This document shows positions 14,531 to 19,551 of a DNA stretch of 23,483 nt, one piece after another. A program made the translations under genes and the position numbers. Positions within the stretch are counted from its first letter, which is position 1, and each line of letters opens with the position of its first letter. Source of the stretch: a virus; the IMG/VR virus record IMGVR_UViG_3300044951_000572, positions 1 through 23,483 of that record; one strand, written 5' to 3'. The notes below the pieces were generated by a model. The model ran no database searches, had not been told where the DNA came from, and saw only the letters and a program-made list of their open reading frames with translations.

Positions 14531-14777
14531 CTGCAATTTCCTTGTCGTTACGCTTGATTTCATGCTTGAGATATGCCAAATCAGCATAGGACAACTCATC
14601 TGTTATGTCCTTAATTTCCAGGTTAAAGCGCATCCACTTGACTGTTTTCTCACAGTATGCGATTAAGCCAACAGAGTCATCTGCTTCATGCCATTGGTAA
14701 TCAACCTCAATTCGGTCAATCTCTGGATTAAAGTCATCGTCTACCCACTCAAAAGGCACAAATTCAATTGTTTGCAT
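14517..14777 (-). CDS. Acidic small protein of unknown function (86 residues)
   Basis: The ATG at 14777 has AGGAGT five bases upstream; a second ATG directly before it (14780) would be too close. The product is acidic and beta-rich at first (TIEFVPFEWVDDDFNPEIDR, IEVDYQWHEADDSVGLIAYC) and ends in a charged helix (YLKHEIKRNDKEIADER). No motif was recognised. It overlaps the preceding 58-residue gene by 14 bases and the next gene by 14 bases. Confidence 0.55.
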   Translation of the reverse strand: MQTIEFVPFEWVDDDFNPEIDRIEVDYQWHEADDSVGLIAYCEKTVKWMRFNLEIKDITDELSYADLAYLKHEIKRNDKEIADERT

Positions 14778-14940
14778 CATTCACTCCTATCTGTTCAATG
14801 TCTTGTGCGGCAAGGAGGGCATCCAGGGCCACAGATTTAAGGATTACAAGGGCAGTCTCTAGCGAGGATGGATTGAGAGCCTTGTGAGCCTCTACATCCT
14901 GCCAGAAAGCATTTAAACGGGTTGTTTGTTGTTGGTTCAT
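14764..14940 (-). CDS. Small helical protein of unknown function (58 residues)
   Basis: The product begins NQQQTTRLNAFWQDVEAHKA, continues with a leucine-rich helix (LETALVILKSVALDALLAAQ) and ends DIEQIGVNDANN. It could form a helical hairpin. The ribosome site is weak (AAGGCAG about 13 bases upstream). Support for reality comes from continuous coding between two genes on the same strand and a 14-base overlap with the next gene. The TAGGG-N5-CCCTA palindrome at 14975-14989 ends 34 bases upstream of its ATG and may be its control element. Confidence 0.5.
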   Translation of the reverse strand: MNQQQTTRLNAFWQDVEAHKALNPSSLETALVILKSVALDALLAAQDIEQIGVNDANN

Positions 14941-14974
14941 GCGTCAATTCTGCCTTGTCTGACAGAGATTGGAA

Positions 14975-14989
14975 TAGGGATTTACCCTA
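14975..14989 (-). promoter_or_regulatory. TAGGG-N5-CCCTA palindrome, copy 1
   Basis: Perfect five-base arms TAGGG and CCCTA around ATTTA. On the leftward strand it reads TAGGGTAAATCCCTA and includes the stop codon of the winged-helix gene, 34 bases before the next ATG. Similar elements occur at 16835, 17699, 22531 and 23241. Confidence 0.45.
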
Positions 14990-15320
14990 ACTTACGCATA
15001 ACCCTTTGGAGCCGCCCAGAAACGCCTTTACGGGTTCCAATGACCTCAATGAAGCCCTTGTCAATCAGCGCCTTGTATCGGGCTGTGACGCTGGAATAGG
15101 GCAGAAATGGCAGTTTGGCAAGTACATCATCTGAGATGCAACCATCTGGGCCATAGGCGGCAATGGTTTCATACACCAGTGACTCCATCTTTGTGGTGTC
15201 GATTGCCTGTGCTGCCATGTGGGAAGTGGCGGGGTCTTCTCTGCGAGACAGTTTAAACGGCGCAGTTCCAAAGAACTTCTCTACTGCACCACCAAACCAA
15301 GATTGATCTAATTTTGTCAT
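14982..15320 (-). CDS. Winged-helix DNA-binding protein
   Basis: Start chosen at the second of two ATGs (15320), six bases after AGGAG. The 112-residue protein has a conserved REDPATSHMAAQAIDTTKME segment and then a winged helix: VYETIAAYGPDGCISDDVLA, LPYSSVTARYKALIDKGFIE, TRKGVSGRLQRVMR. The pattern helix, GP-GCISD, helix, YSS-TARY-AL-DKG-IE, wing matches a phage family with MarR-like or replication-linked winged helices. It probably binds DNA, perhaps as a regulator of this operon. It follows the SSB-tailed gene after a stable hairpin and its stop lies inside a TAGGG-N5-CCCTA element. Confidence 0.7.
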   Translation of the reverse strand: MTKLDQSWFGGAVEKFFGTAPFKLSRREDPATSHMAAQAIDTTKMESLVYETIAAYGPDGCISDDVLAKLPFLPYSSVTARYKALIDKGFIEVIGTRKGVSGRLQRVMRKLG

Positions 15321-15339
15321 CATCAACTCCTATTAAATT

Positions 15340-15353
15340 GGGGCCGTAGCCCC
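15340..15353 (-). promoter_or_regulatory. Stable hairpin with UACG tetraloop between two leftward genes
   Basis: GGGGC and GCCCC close a four-base loop; on the leftward transcript the loop reads TACG closed by C-G, one of the exceptionally stable UNCG tetraloops. It lies after the stop of the SSB-tailed gene and before the ribosome site of the winged-helix gene. AATTTAAT follows, too mixed for a strong terminator, so it may be a weak terminator or an mRNA-end protector. Confidence 0.45.
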
Positions 15354-15363
15354 GTGAGGTTTA

Positions 15364-15600
15364 TCAAAAGGGAATATCGTCATCCGCATAAACTATCTTT
15401 TTCGGATTAGCTGCTGGAGGTTGTCCATCTTTGGGATTGACTGCCAAGCCCATGAACTTGCCACTCTTGCCTTCTTTGATCCACGCTGAGAGCCAATACT
15501 CTTGACCATCAACAGTTATGTTACCTTTGTAATCTGGCTGGTTAGCCGATTCCTTTTTGTCGTTCTTAAACAAAACGCCAGAGTTGTCTTTCTTTTCCAT
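15364..15600 (-). CDS. Putative single-strand DNA-binding-like protein with SSB C-tail
   Basis: Start at ATG 15600 (AAGGTG six bases upstream; a GTG two codons earlier is less likely). The 78-residue product contains NSGVLFKNDKKESANQPDYK, GNITVDGQEYWLSAWIKEGK and GKFMGLAVNPKD, an arrangement like small OB-fold or DUF736-related phage proteins, and ends DDDIPF, identical to the last six residues of E. coli SSB, the tip that recruits replication and repair proteins. The gene is two genes downstream of the recombinase region, which fits a role with Sak3 on single-stranded DNA. The OB fold is inferred. Confidence 0.6.
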   Translation of the reverse strand: MEKKDNSGVLFKNDKKESANQPDYKGNITVDGQEYWLSAWIKEGKSGKFMGLAVNPKDGQPPAANPKKIVYADDDIPF

Positions 15601-15618
15601 TTTCACACCTTAATGTTG

Positions 15619-15855
15619 TTAAGTTTTTCCACCAAGAGGCAAGTCACCCATTGCAGGAATGGTTTTGCCTATCTCATTGCTAAACATAGCAATTTTAGTT
15701 TCACTATACAAACTTTCGCTAATGTTTTTAGCAAGTTTATGTAGCGTCATTGCTTTCTCTATATCCAAACTTCCGTCCAAGACACTTTTGGCAGCATTGG
15801 CAAGCAATTGCCTCAGTTGTCCTGTTGTTTTGATTTCCTGATTTTCTTTTTTCAT
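15619..15855 (-). CDS. Small helical phage protein of unknown function (78 residues)
   Basis: The product runs KKENQEIKTTGQLRQLLANA, AKSVLDGSLDIEKAMTLHKLAKNISESLYSE and KIAMFSNEIGKTI. TGQLR-(x)LL-N...V-DG-LD--KA--L-KLA--I-ES is a pattern common in small phage proteins next to recombination genes; a function is not known to me. The first 119 bases overlap the end of the zinc-finger-like gene in another frame, an unusually long overlap. The ribosome site is weak (GAAAG). Confidence 0.6.
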   Translation of the reverse strand: MKKENQEIKTTGQLRQLLANAAKSVLDGSLDIEKAMTLHKLAKNISESLYSETKIAMFSNEIGKTIPAMGDLPLGGKT

Positions 15856-16123
15856 TTATTGCTTTCATTAGTTTGTTTACAAATGTTGTTAATTCATCAA
15901 TGTCACGCAAGGCATGAAGAAGTGGGGCAATATCATAAGCACAATTCAAGCAAAAATCACCCAAGTTTGGCCTTACTCGTCCAGCGTAAAGATGATCTAG
16001 CAAAGGCCAATAATCCGCTTCACTATGAACTCCACCACAATCGTCATTGTCATAATCCATTGAAAAATTACTTTTGCATCTATCACATTGATAATAAAAT
16101 CCTTCTTCATCAAGACTTGCCAT
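15737..16123 (-). CDS. Zinc-finger-like protein, C-terminus overlapping next gene
   Basis: The 128-residue product has two CxxC pairs, YQCDRCKSNF (C13, C16) and DFCLNCAY (C58, C61), about 40 residues apart, a spacing expected for a zinc ribbon. Between them is an acidic, aromatic segment (DYDNDDCGGVHSEADYWPLLDHLYAGR). From about residue 90 onward the reading frame lies on top of the next gene and has a low-complexity look (GNQNNRTTEAIACQCCQKC), so the true domain probably ends near residue 88 and the tail is a read-through of an older stop. No enzymatic motif was found. Confidence 0.6.
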   Translation of the reverse strand: MASLDEEGFYYQCDRCKSNFSMDYDNDDCGGVHSEADYWPLLDHLYAGRVRPNLGDFCLNCAYDIAPLLHALRDIDELTTFVNKLMKAINEKRKSGNQNNRTTEAIACQCCQKCLGRKFGYRESNDAT

Positions 16124-16139
16124 GACACTTATCTTCTTG

Positions 16140-16781
16140 TTATTTCAAAGATTCGCCATGTTTTTTCAATGCGCTGCGGACATTACTTGGAAGCAATGCC
16201 CATAACGCCACCTTCTCCTCCTGGTCATGGATTCCCAGGTATTCTTCATAAGCCCCGATCAAGTCGCTTGCCTCGAATCTATCTTGAACAGCAATGGCAA
16301 CATCTGCAATGATGTTTTTCCTATCTTTGGAGACAATAGCGCCATCAGTTGGCTTGATAACAGCTTCACCTTCTGGAATATCCTCTCCAGCATAGATGTA
16401 CAAGCCAAGGCCATGCAATGACAATGCCTTAGTCATGCAACGCATGATGGCAGTGTTAACAGCAAATGCGTCTGGGGTTGGTATTGCCTTGTTGCGATAG
16501 TCCATCACAGGCAGTTGGCAGGTCATTGGCTTGGCAAACATGGTGACAGTTACAAACACCATTGCAGTGCCGTTAATGTCCATAAAGCACTTGTCGCCAA
16601 ACATCTCCACCTTGTAGGTTGCGTTTGCATCAGCCTTTAAAGCCTCTGCCCATGCCCAAGCCCATGATAGGTATGTGAGATTGTTTTTCTTCTCTGTGTG
16701 ATTGTTGACATTGGTGGCAAGAAGTTCTTTGATTGCTTCTTTCCTGTCAAACATTGTGCCGACTATTGTTGTTGAGGTCAT
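16140..16781 (-). CDS. Single-strand annealing recombinase, Sak3 / DUF1071 type
   Basis: This 213-residue protein matches the phage annealing-protein family Sak3 (DUF1071), part of the RAD52-like recombinases that pair single strands during recombination-dependent replication. Diagnostic segments are YLSWAWAWAEALKADANATY at 37-56, MDINGTAMVFVTVTM at 67-81, and DAFAVNTAIMRCMTKALSLHGLGLYIYAGEDIPEGE at 104-139. CAGGAGTTACGAA precedes the ATG at 16781; Met10 is an alternative start. A TAGGTGTTTTCCCTA element ends 53 bases upstream, inside the previous gene. No paired exonuclease gene was recognised in the window. Confidence 0.85.
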   Translation of the reverse strand: MTSTTIVGTMFDRKEAIKELLATNVNNHTEKKNNLTYLSWAWAWAEALKADANATYKVEMFGDKCFMDINGTAMVFVTVTMFAKPMTCQLPVMDYRNKAIPTPDAFAVNTAIMRCMTKALSLHGLGLYIYAGEDIPEGEAVIKPTDGAIVSKDRKNIIADVAIAVQDRFEASDLIGAYEEYLGIHDQEEKVALWALLPSNVRSALKKHGESLK

Positions 16782-16812
16782 TTCGTAACTCCTGTTGAAA
16801 ATTAAGATTTAA

Positions 16813-17025
16813 TCAGACTTTGTTGAGAATTCTATAGGTGTTTTCCCTAACTTGTTCACATTGGGCTTGTGTGATCCACATTGTCAGCAAGGTCAGTTGG
16901 CTTTGAATTGTTTGAATGTCAGCCGTGAACCCTGCGTAGTTTTTGTTTAGACACTTGTTCTCCAGTGCTTTGGTCTTTTGCTCGATTGAGATTAGCATCG
17001 TGCTGTAATCGTTGAAGTCGCTCAT
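16813..17025 (-). CDS. Small helical protein of unknown function (70 residues)
   Basis: The product is one long helical pattern (SDFNDYSTMLISIEQKTKAL, FTADIQTIQSQLTLLTMWIT, QCEQVRENTYRILNKV) with no conserved motif recognised. AAAAGGC lies seven bases before the ATG. Its first 107 bases are overlapped by the end of the upstream gene in another frame, and its last codons contain copy 2 of the TAGGG-type palindrome. It sits immediately upstream of the annealing recombinase. Confidence 0.55.
   Translation of the reverse strand: MSDFNDYSTMLISIEQKTKALENKCLNKNYAGFTADIQTIQSQLTLLTMWITQAQCEQVRENTYRILNKV
16835..16849 (-). promoter_or_regulatory. TAGGG-N5-CCCTA-type palindrome, copy 2
   Basis: TAGGTGTTTTCCCTA is a one-mismatch version of the TAGGG-N5-CCCTA palindrome and, with the preceding A, identical over 16 bases to copy 3 at 17699-17713. 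It is inside the end of the 70-residue gene and 53 bases before the Sak3 ATG. The flank AAGTTAGGG on the leftward strand is shared with copy 1. Confidence 0.45.
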
Positions 17026-17131
17026 CTTTAGCCTTTTGAAATGTTTGAGTTATGTCTGTGCAAGAAGCATTTTTGTAGACAAATTTAGGATCGGTGATTG
17101 CCAGGGTTGGCAGGGTCATCCTTGCTGGCAT
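16919..17131 (-). CDS. Small phage protein with TDPKFVYKNASCTDITQTF segment
   Basis: Start proposed at ATG 17131 (GAGAGACAAA upstream); Met5 is an alternative and a longer frame runs to 17239. The 70-residue product contains LPTLAITDPKFVYKNASCTD followed by ITQTFQKAKDERLQRLQHD. TDP-F-Y-(N/A)---TDV--T(W/F) is a short motif I recognise from small genes in betaproteobacterial phages, where a C-terminal part is usually shorter. The gene overlaps its upstream neighbour by 47 and the downstream one by 107 bases, so the C-terminal half may be read-through. Weaker than its neighbours. Confidence 0.45.
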   Translation of the reverse strand: MPARMTLPTLAITDPKFVYKNASCTDITQTFQKAKDERLQRLQHDANLNRAKDQSTGEQVSKQKLRRVHG

Positions 17132-17270
17132 TTTGTCTCTCAGCAAGATAGGCAAGCTGGGTTGCGAGATCACAATCTCGAAATAAGATAGGACTCGTTT
17201 GATCGCAATCGTCAAATGTTTCATCTGAATTGTCTCCAATAATGTCTTGCAGTCTAGATTTCATTTTCAT
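17085..17270 (-). CDS. Small acidic phage protein (61 residues)
   Basis: Start at ATG 17270 with GAGG five bases upstream; an earlier in-frame ATG at 17285 overlaps the previous stop but has no ribosome site. The product is KMKSRLQDIIGDNSDETFDD followed by CDQTSPILFRDCDLATQLAYLAERQ and an Asp/Pro-rich end. CDQTSPIL-RDC-LA--LA is a pattern I associate with small phage hypothetical proteins; the two Asp-Cys pairs could coordinate a metal but no partner residues are evident. Confidence 0.55.
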   Translation of the reverse strand: MKMKSRLQDIIGDNSDETFDDCDQTSPILFRDCDLATQLAYLAERQNASKDDPANPGNHRS

Positions 17271-17277
17271 GTTGTCC

Positions 17278-17628
17278 TCACTCATCAAACATTTGTTGAA
17301 AAGGGCCATCCATTTTAGCTTCCATGATCTTTCGCTCATCAAGGGCTTTTTGGACTCGCTCAATGCGGAGATTGCGATAGTGCTGGAGTTCTTCAATGTC
17401 ATCAATCCAAGGGGTCTTGACAACATCAAACACTCGCAGTTCAGCCCTGCGGCGAACCTTCAGTTCTACTCTGTTCATCACGATGCTTGCAACATCTTCA
17501 GCATGGTTTGCTTTGATGGCTTCCACCAGGGCAACGCTGTCTTGGATAGCATCAGCGATATCATCTGGGTCTAACTCCTGGACAATCGCCCAGCACTCGT
17601 ATTTAAATTTTTCCTCATCGGTTGCCAT
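17278..17628 (-). CDS. First gene of the leftward operon, helical protein of unknown function
   Basis: The 116-residue product starts ATDEEKFKYECWAIVQELDP, continues DIADAIQDSVALVEAIKANH, VASIVMNRVELKVRRRAELR and ends in a charged helix (RIERVQKALDERKIMEAKMD). It is acidic overall with no metal site and no known motif. ATG 17628 has CAGGAG upstream; the frame stays open to 17763 but that extension crosses the divergent control region. As first gene of the operon it is nearest the presumed leftward early promoter. Confidence 0.6.
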   Translation of the reverse strand: MATDEEKFKYECWAIVQELDPDDIADAIQDSVALVEAIKANHAEDVASIVMNRVELKVRRRAELRVFDVVKTPWIDDIEELQHYRNLRIERVQKALDERKIMEAKMDGPFQQMFDE

Positions 17629-17763
17629 ATATTCACTCCTGTTGACCACTGCCAAATAGCAGTGATAGGACTTTCGCACAGAAAAAAGATGCAGGGAATA
17701 GGTGTTTTCCCTAGTGCAAAAACTTGTAAAACCCATCATACTGAGGTTTTTGGAGACAAGCAA
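17629..17763 (+). promoter_or_regulatory. Divergent control region between leftward and rightward early operons
   Basis: This 135-base gap separates two divergent operons and must hold promoters for both. Visible elements are a perfect hairpin CACTGC-CAAATA-GCAGTG at 17647-17664 just upstream of the leftward ribosome site, the TAGGTGTTTTCCCTA palindrome at 17699-17713, and a possible rightward promoter GTGCAA (17714-17719), 17 bases, CATACT (17737-17742), whose -35 abuts the palindrome. The promoter match is only moderate. The palindrome placed between both directions fits an operator for a phage or host regulator. Confidence 0.5.
17699..17713 (-). promoter_or_regulatory. TAGGG-N5-CCCTA-type palindrome, copy 3
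   Basis: TAGGTGTTTTCCCTA, 70 bases upstream of the first leftward gene, also overlapped by a GGGAA-N8-TTCCC inverted repeat (17694-17711). Of all copies it has the clearest promoter position, lying directly beside the candidate rightward -35 box. Confidence 0.5.
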
Positions 17764-18126
17764 ATGCGTTTAAACCTCACCCATCGAACATTGCTCAAGC
17801 GCCTATCAGGTGGCCCCAGGACAATGCTTGAGATGACCCACAGCCACACAGACAACAACTCTGTATCGTTTCACTATCAAAGATACCTGCCCGATTTGGA
17901 GCAATTTGGGTATGTAATTAACCATCAAGAGAAGTGGCATCTGACTGAGTATGGGCGCATGGAGATGAACAGGGCCATCAGTGGTGCAGCTATGCGGATT
18001 GAGAATGGGTCTGTCAAAGAAATCTATGATGGCAAGGAATTGCGTAGGAATGTTCAACGCCGTGGTTGCTATGATTTCTTGAAGTATCCAAGTCGCTTTG
18101 GCGACAATCAGATTTACAAAGCCTGA
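17764..18126 (+). CDS. Putative winged-helix regulatory protein (120 residues)
   Basis: The product starts RLNLTHRTLLKRLSGGPRTM, then HYQRYLPDLEQFGYVINHQE and WHLTEYGRMEMNRA, which reads as helix, helix, recognition helix and a wing ending in W-LTE-G, a typical winged-helix pattern (compare LTx-GR/LTEKG in many phage and archaeal regulators). The C-terminal part (YDGKELRRNVQRRGCYDFLKYPSRFGDNQIY) resembles a tail common to small phage proteins. GGAG lies eight bases upstream of the ATG. First gene of the rightward early operon and next to the control region, so an early regulator is plausible. Confidence 0.6.
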   Translation: MRLNLTHRTLLKRLSGGPRTMLEMTHSHTDNNSVSFHYQRYLPDLEQFGYVINHQEKWHLTEYGRMEMNRAISGAAMRIENGSVKEIYDGKELRRNVQRRGCYDFLKYPSRFGDNQIYKA

Positions 18127-18127
18127 T

Positions 18128-18208
18128 ATGATGTTTGGGAATCCGGCTAGGGTAGCTCCTGAAAAGACGATTAGTCCCCGTCCTGCCGTAAATTCCCTTG
18201 GTGACTAA
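18128..18208 (+). CDS. Possible 26-residue peptide
   Basis: Tiny reading frame starting one base after the preceding stop, product MMFGNPARVAPEKTISPRPA then VNSLGD. No ribosome site is visible. It occupies most of the 102-base gap before the initiator-like gene, which otherwise shows no hairpin or clear promoter. Its protein-like composition is the only support. Confidence 0.25.
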   Translation: MMFGNPARVAPEKTISPRPAVNSLGD

Positions 18209-18228
18209 ACCTATGACTTAAGGTTGAT

Positions 18229-18963
18229 ATGCAATTAATTCCCAAAAACTGGGTTTCTTTCCAGCACTATAAGCATCGCTCTCCACCCTGGATAAAGTTT
18301 CATCGTTCGATTCTGAATGACAGAAGCTATATGAGCTTGCCACTTGCTAGCAAGGCGCTAGCACCATTAATGTGGTTGCTTGCATCAGAGTCCAAAGATG
18401 GAACTTTTGATGGCTCACTGGATGAGCTTGTGTTCAGACTCCACATTACCCCAAAAGACTATCAAGATGGTGTTAAGCCATTGATTGATAAGGGATTCTT
18501 TATTGTTGCTAGCGGAGTGCTAGCAGATTGCAAGCAACTTGCTATCCCAGAGATAGAGACAGAGAGAGAGATAGAGACAGAGAAGAGACAGAGAGCAACT
18601 AGCGTTGCACCGCCTGACGGCGTTTCACAATCTGTTTGGCAGGAATTCGTTAATCATCGAAAGTCAAAGAAAGCCCAGGTCACCCAGTTGGTGATTGATG
18701 GAATCCAAAAGGAAGCTAACAAGGCTGGGTTTAGCCTTGAAGATGCCCTGAAGGAAGTCGTTGTAAGAAATTGGCAAGGTTTCAAAGCTGAGTGGGTTTT
18801 ACCAAAGCCCACCTTTGGCGACATGGCGAGGGTATCTGTTGCACCCATTCAAGGCCGTGATCCTGCTTTACTCAAGCTGGATGAAGACAAAAAGCACACA
18901 GGCCCACCACCGCCAGAAATCATGGCACAAATCAGAAATGCGTTGAAAGGAAAAGTAACATGA
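18229..18963 (+). CDS. Replication initiator / helicase-loader-like protein
   Basis: The 244-residue protein begins with a phage replisome-type module: WVSFQHYKHRSPPWIKFHRS, MSLPLASKALAPLMWLLASE, FDGSLDELVFRLHITPKDYQ and VKPLIDKGFFIVASG form a winged helix (about 8-100). A Glu/Arg linker (residues 107-124) is followed by SVWQEFVNHRKSKKAQVTQL and AGFSLEDALKEVVVRNWQGFKAEW (about 136-188), the C-terminal domain of DnaT/phage-O-like loaders. AAGGTTGAT precedes the ATG. It probably binds the origin and recruits a helicase; the gene itself carries repeats suited to an origin. The C-terminal -FKAEW- motif is the strongest link to phage replication proteins. Confidence 0.7.
   Translation: MQLIPKNWVSFQHYKHRSPPWIKFHRSILNDRSYMSLPLASKALAPLMWLLASESKDGTFDGSLDELVFRLHITPKDYQDGVKPLIDKGFFIVASGVLADCKQLAIPEIETEREIETEKRQRATSVAPPDGVSQSVWQEFVNHRKSKKAQVTQLVIDGIQKEANKAGFSLEDALKEVVVRNWQGFKAEWVLPKPTFGDMARVSVAPIQGRDPALLKLDEDKKHTGPPPPEIMAQIRNALKGKVT
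18345..18608 (+). other. Candidate phage replication origin (palindromes and direct repeats inside initiator-like gene)
   Basis: Within the initiator-like gene lie two perfect TGCTAGC-N5-GCTAGCA palindromes (18345-18363 and 18507-18525), a GCAAG-CAA-CTTGC inverted repeat (18530-18542), two identical 17-base purine-rich direct repeats with 18-base period (18549-18565 and 18567-18583) plus a partial third, and GCAAC-TAGC-GTTGC (18595-18608). In lambda the origin lies within the O gene between the DNA-binding and partner-binding domains, the same position as here. Origin function is inferred. Confidence 0.5.
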
Positions 18964-19124
18964 CAGAGCAACAATTCGAGCAAGCAATGGATGGTTATCA
19001 GTTAGATAGCCAATATGCGGAGTTCATCATGGATCAACAAACAGTTGGGAATGGTCATGTTTTGACCACATTGATGGAACGAGGGGATTATTATGAAGCC
19101 TTCAAAGAAAAGATGGTGACATGA
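18960..19124 (+). CDS. Small paralogue A (MTEQQFE type, 54 residues)
   Basis: The product is TEQQFEQAMDGYQLDSQYAE, then FIMDQQTVGNGHVLTTLMER and GDYYEAFKEKMVT. It starts on an ATGA overlap with the initiator-like gene and has AAAGGA upstream. It is a tandem paralogue of the next gene: both start MTEQQFE-AM and end GDYYE-FKEKM. Function unknown; small acidic helical proteins of this kind are common between replication genes. Confidence 0.7.
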   Translation: MTEQQFEQAMDGYQLDSQYAEFIMDQQTVGNGHVLTTLMERGDYYEAFKEKMVT

Positions 19125-19303
19125 CTGAACAGCAATTTGAAGCCGCAATGAGAACATTTAATCTCGAATTGGAATATAGAGACTACATCATGGAGAGGGC
19201 CAACCTTGAAAATGGTGATGGTATTTTCCGATTGATGAACAGTGGTGATTATTATGAAGGCTTTAAAGAAAAAATGACAGGAAACCAAAATGACCAAAGA
19301 TGA
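19121..19303 (+). CDS. Small paralogue B (MTEQQFE type, 60 residues)
   Basis: The product TEQQFEAAMRTFNLELEYRD, YIMERANLENGDGIFRLMNS, GDYYEGFKEKMTGNQ aligns along its full length with the preceding 54-residue protein (shared MTEQQFE, AM, Y-(E/D)(F/Y)IM, G-G, L-M--GDYYE-FKEKM). The start overlaps the preceding stop by four bases; it has a few extra C-terminal residues and overlaps the next gene by 14 bases. The pair appears to be an old tandem duplication that has diverged strongly. Confidence 0.7.
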   Translation: MTEQQFEAAMRTFNLELEYRDYIMERANLENGDGIFRLMNSGDYYEGFKEKMTGNQNDQR

Positions 19304-19551
19304 AGCCCACCACTTGCTCAACAAAAGAAAACAAGGGCTTGCAGTCCCACTCTACCTTGTCAACAGAGCCTTACTTGTATCAGGAGACCTTGGAATGGCT
19401 TGTTCACCTTGCCAAGCAACCAGGGTGGAAAGCACAAGCATGGCACAGGGCGAAGGAATTAGAGAAATGCCCAACATACCTATGGCTTGGGATTTCGACC
19501 GATTTAATCAACACCATGAAAGCCCACAATGACGATTTGGATAGGGCTTGA
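19290..19551 (+). pseudogene. Conserved small phage gene interrupted by a one-base frameshift
   Basis: The first part, from ATG 19290 (AGGA upstream), reads TKDEAHHLLNKRKQGLAVPL YLVNRALLVSGDL and then loses sense. The frame one base on continues from about 19390 as EWLVHLAKQPGWKAQAWHRA KELEKCP and LWLGISTDLINTM to the stop at 19551. I recall one continuous phage protein with exactly this order (VNRAL--TGDL---LVHLAKQPGWK-YAWHRAKEL---LW-GI--DL). The break lies at GACCTTGGAA (19386-19395), which has one base too many. Either a true disrupting insertion, a sequencing error or an unusual frameshift. Both halves remain open, with the second frame free of stops from 19300. Confidence 0.6.

Noticed and set aside
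17278-17763. Extended 161-residue version of the first leftward gene, starting at 17763
   Set aside because: The extension crosses the divergent promoter region and lacks a ribosome site; ATG 17628 has CAGGAG at good spacing.
18549-18596. Purine-rich repeat as simple microsatellite without meaning
   Set aside because: Kept only as part of the origin candidate: alone it is explained by the Glu/Arg linker (EIETER repeated) of the initiator-like protein and is weak evidence.
19386-19395. Programmed +1 frameshift in the split gene
   Set aside because: No slippery stop-codon context (as in prfB) or stimulating structure is visible at CTTGGA; an indel is simpler.
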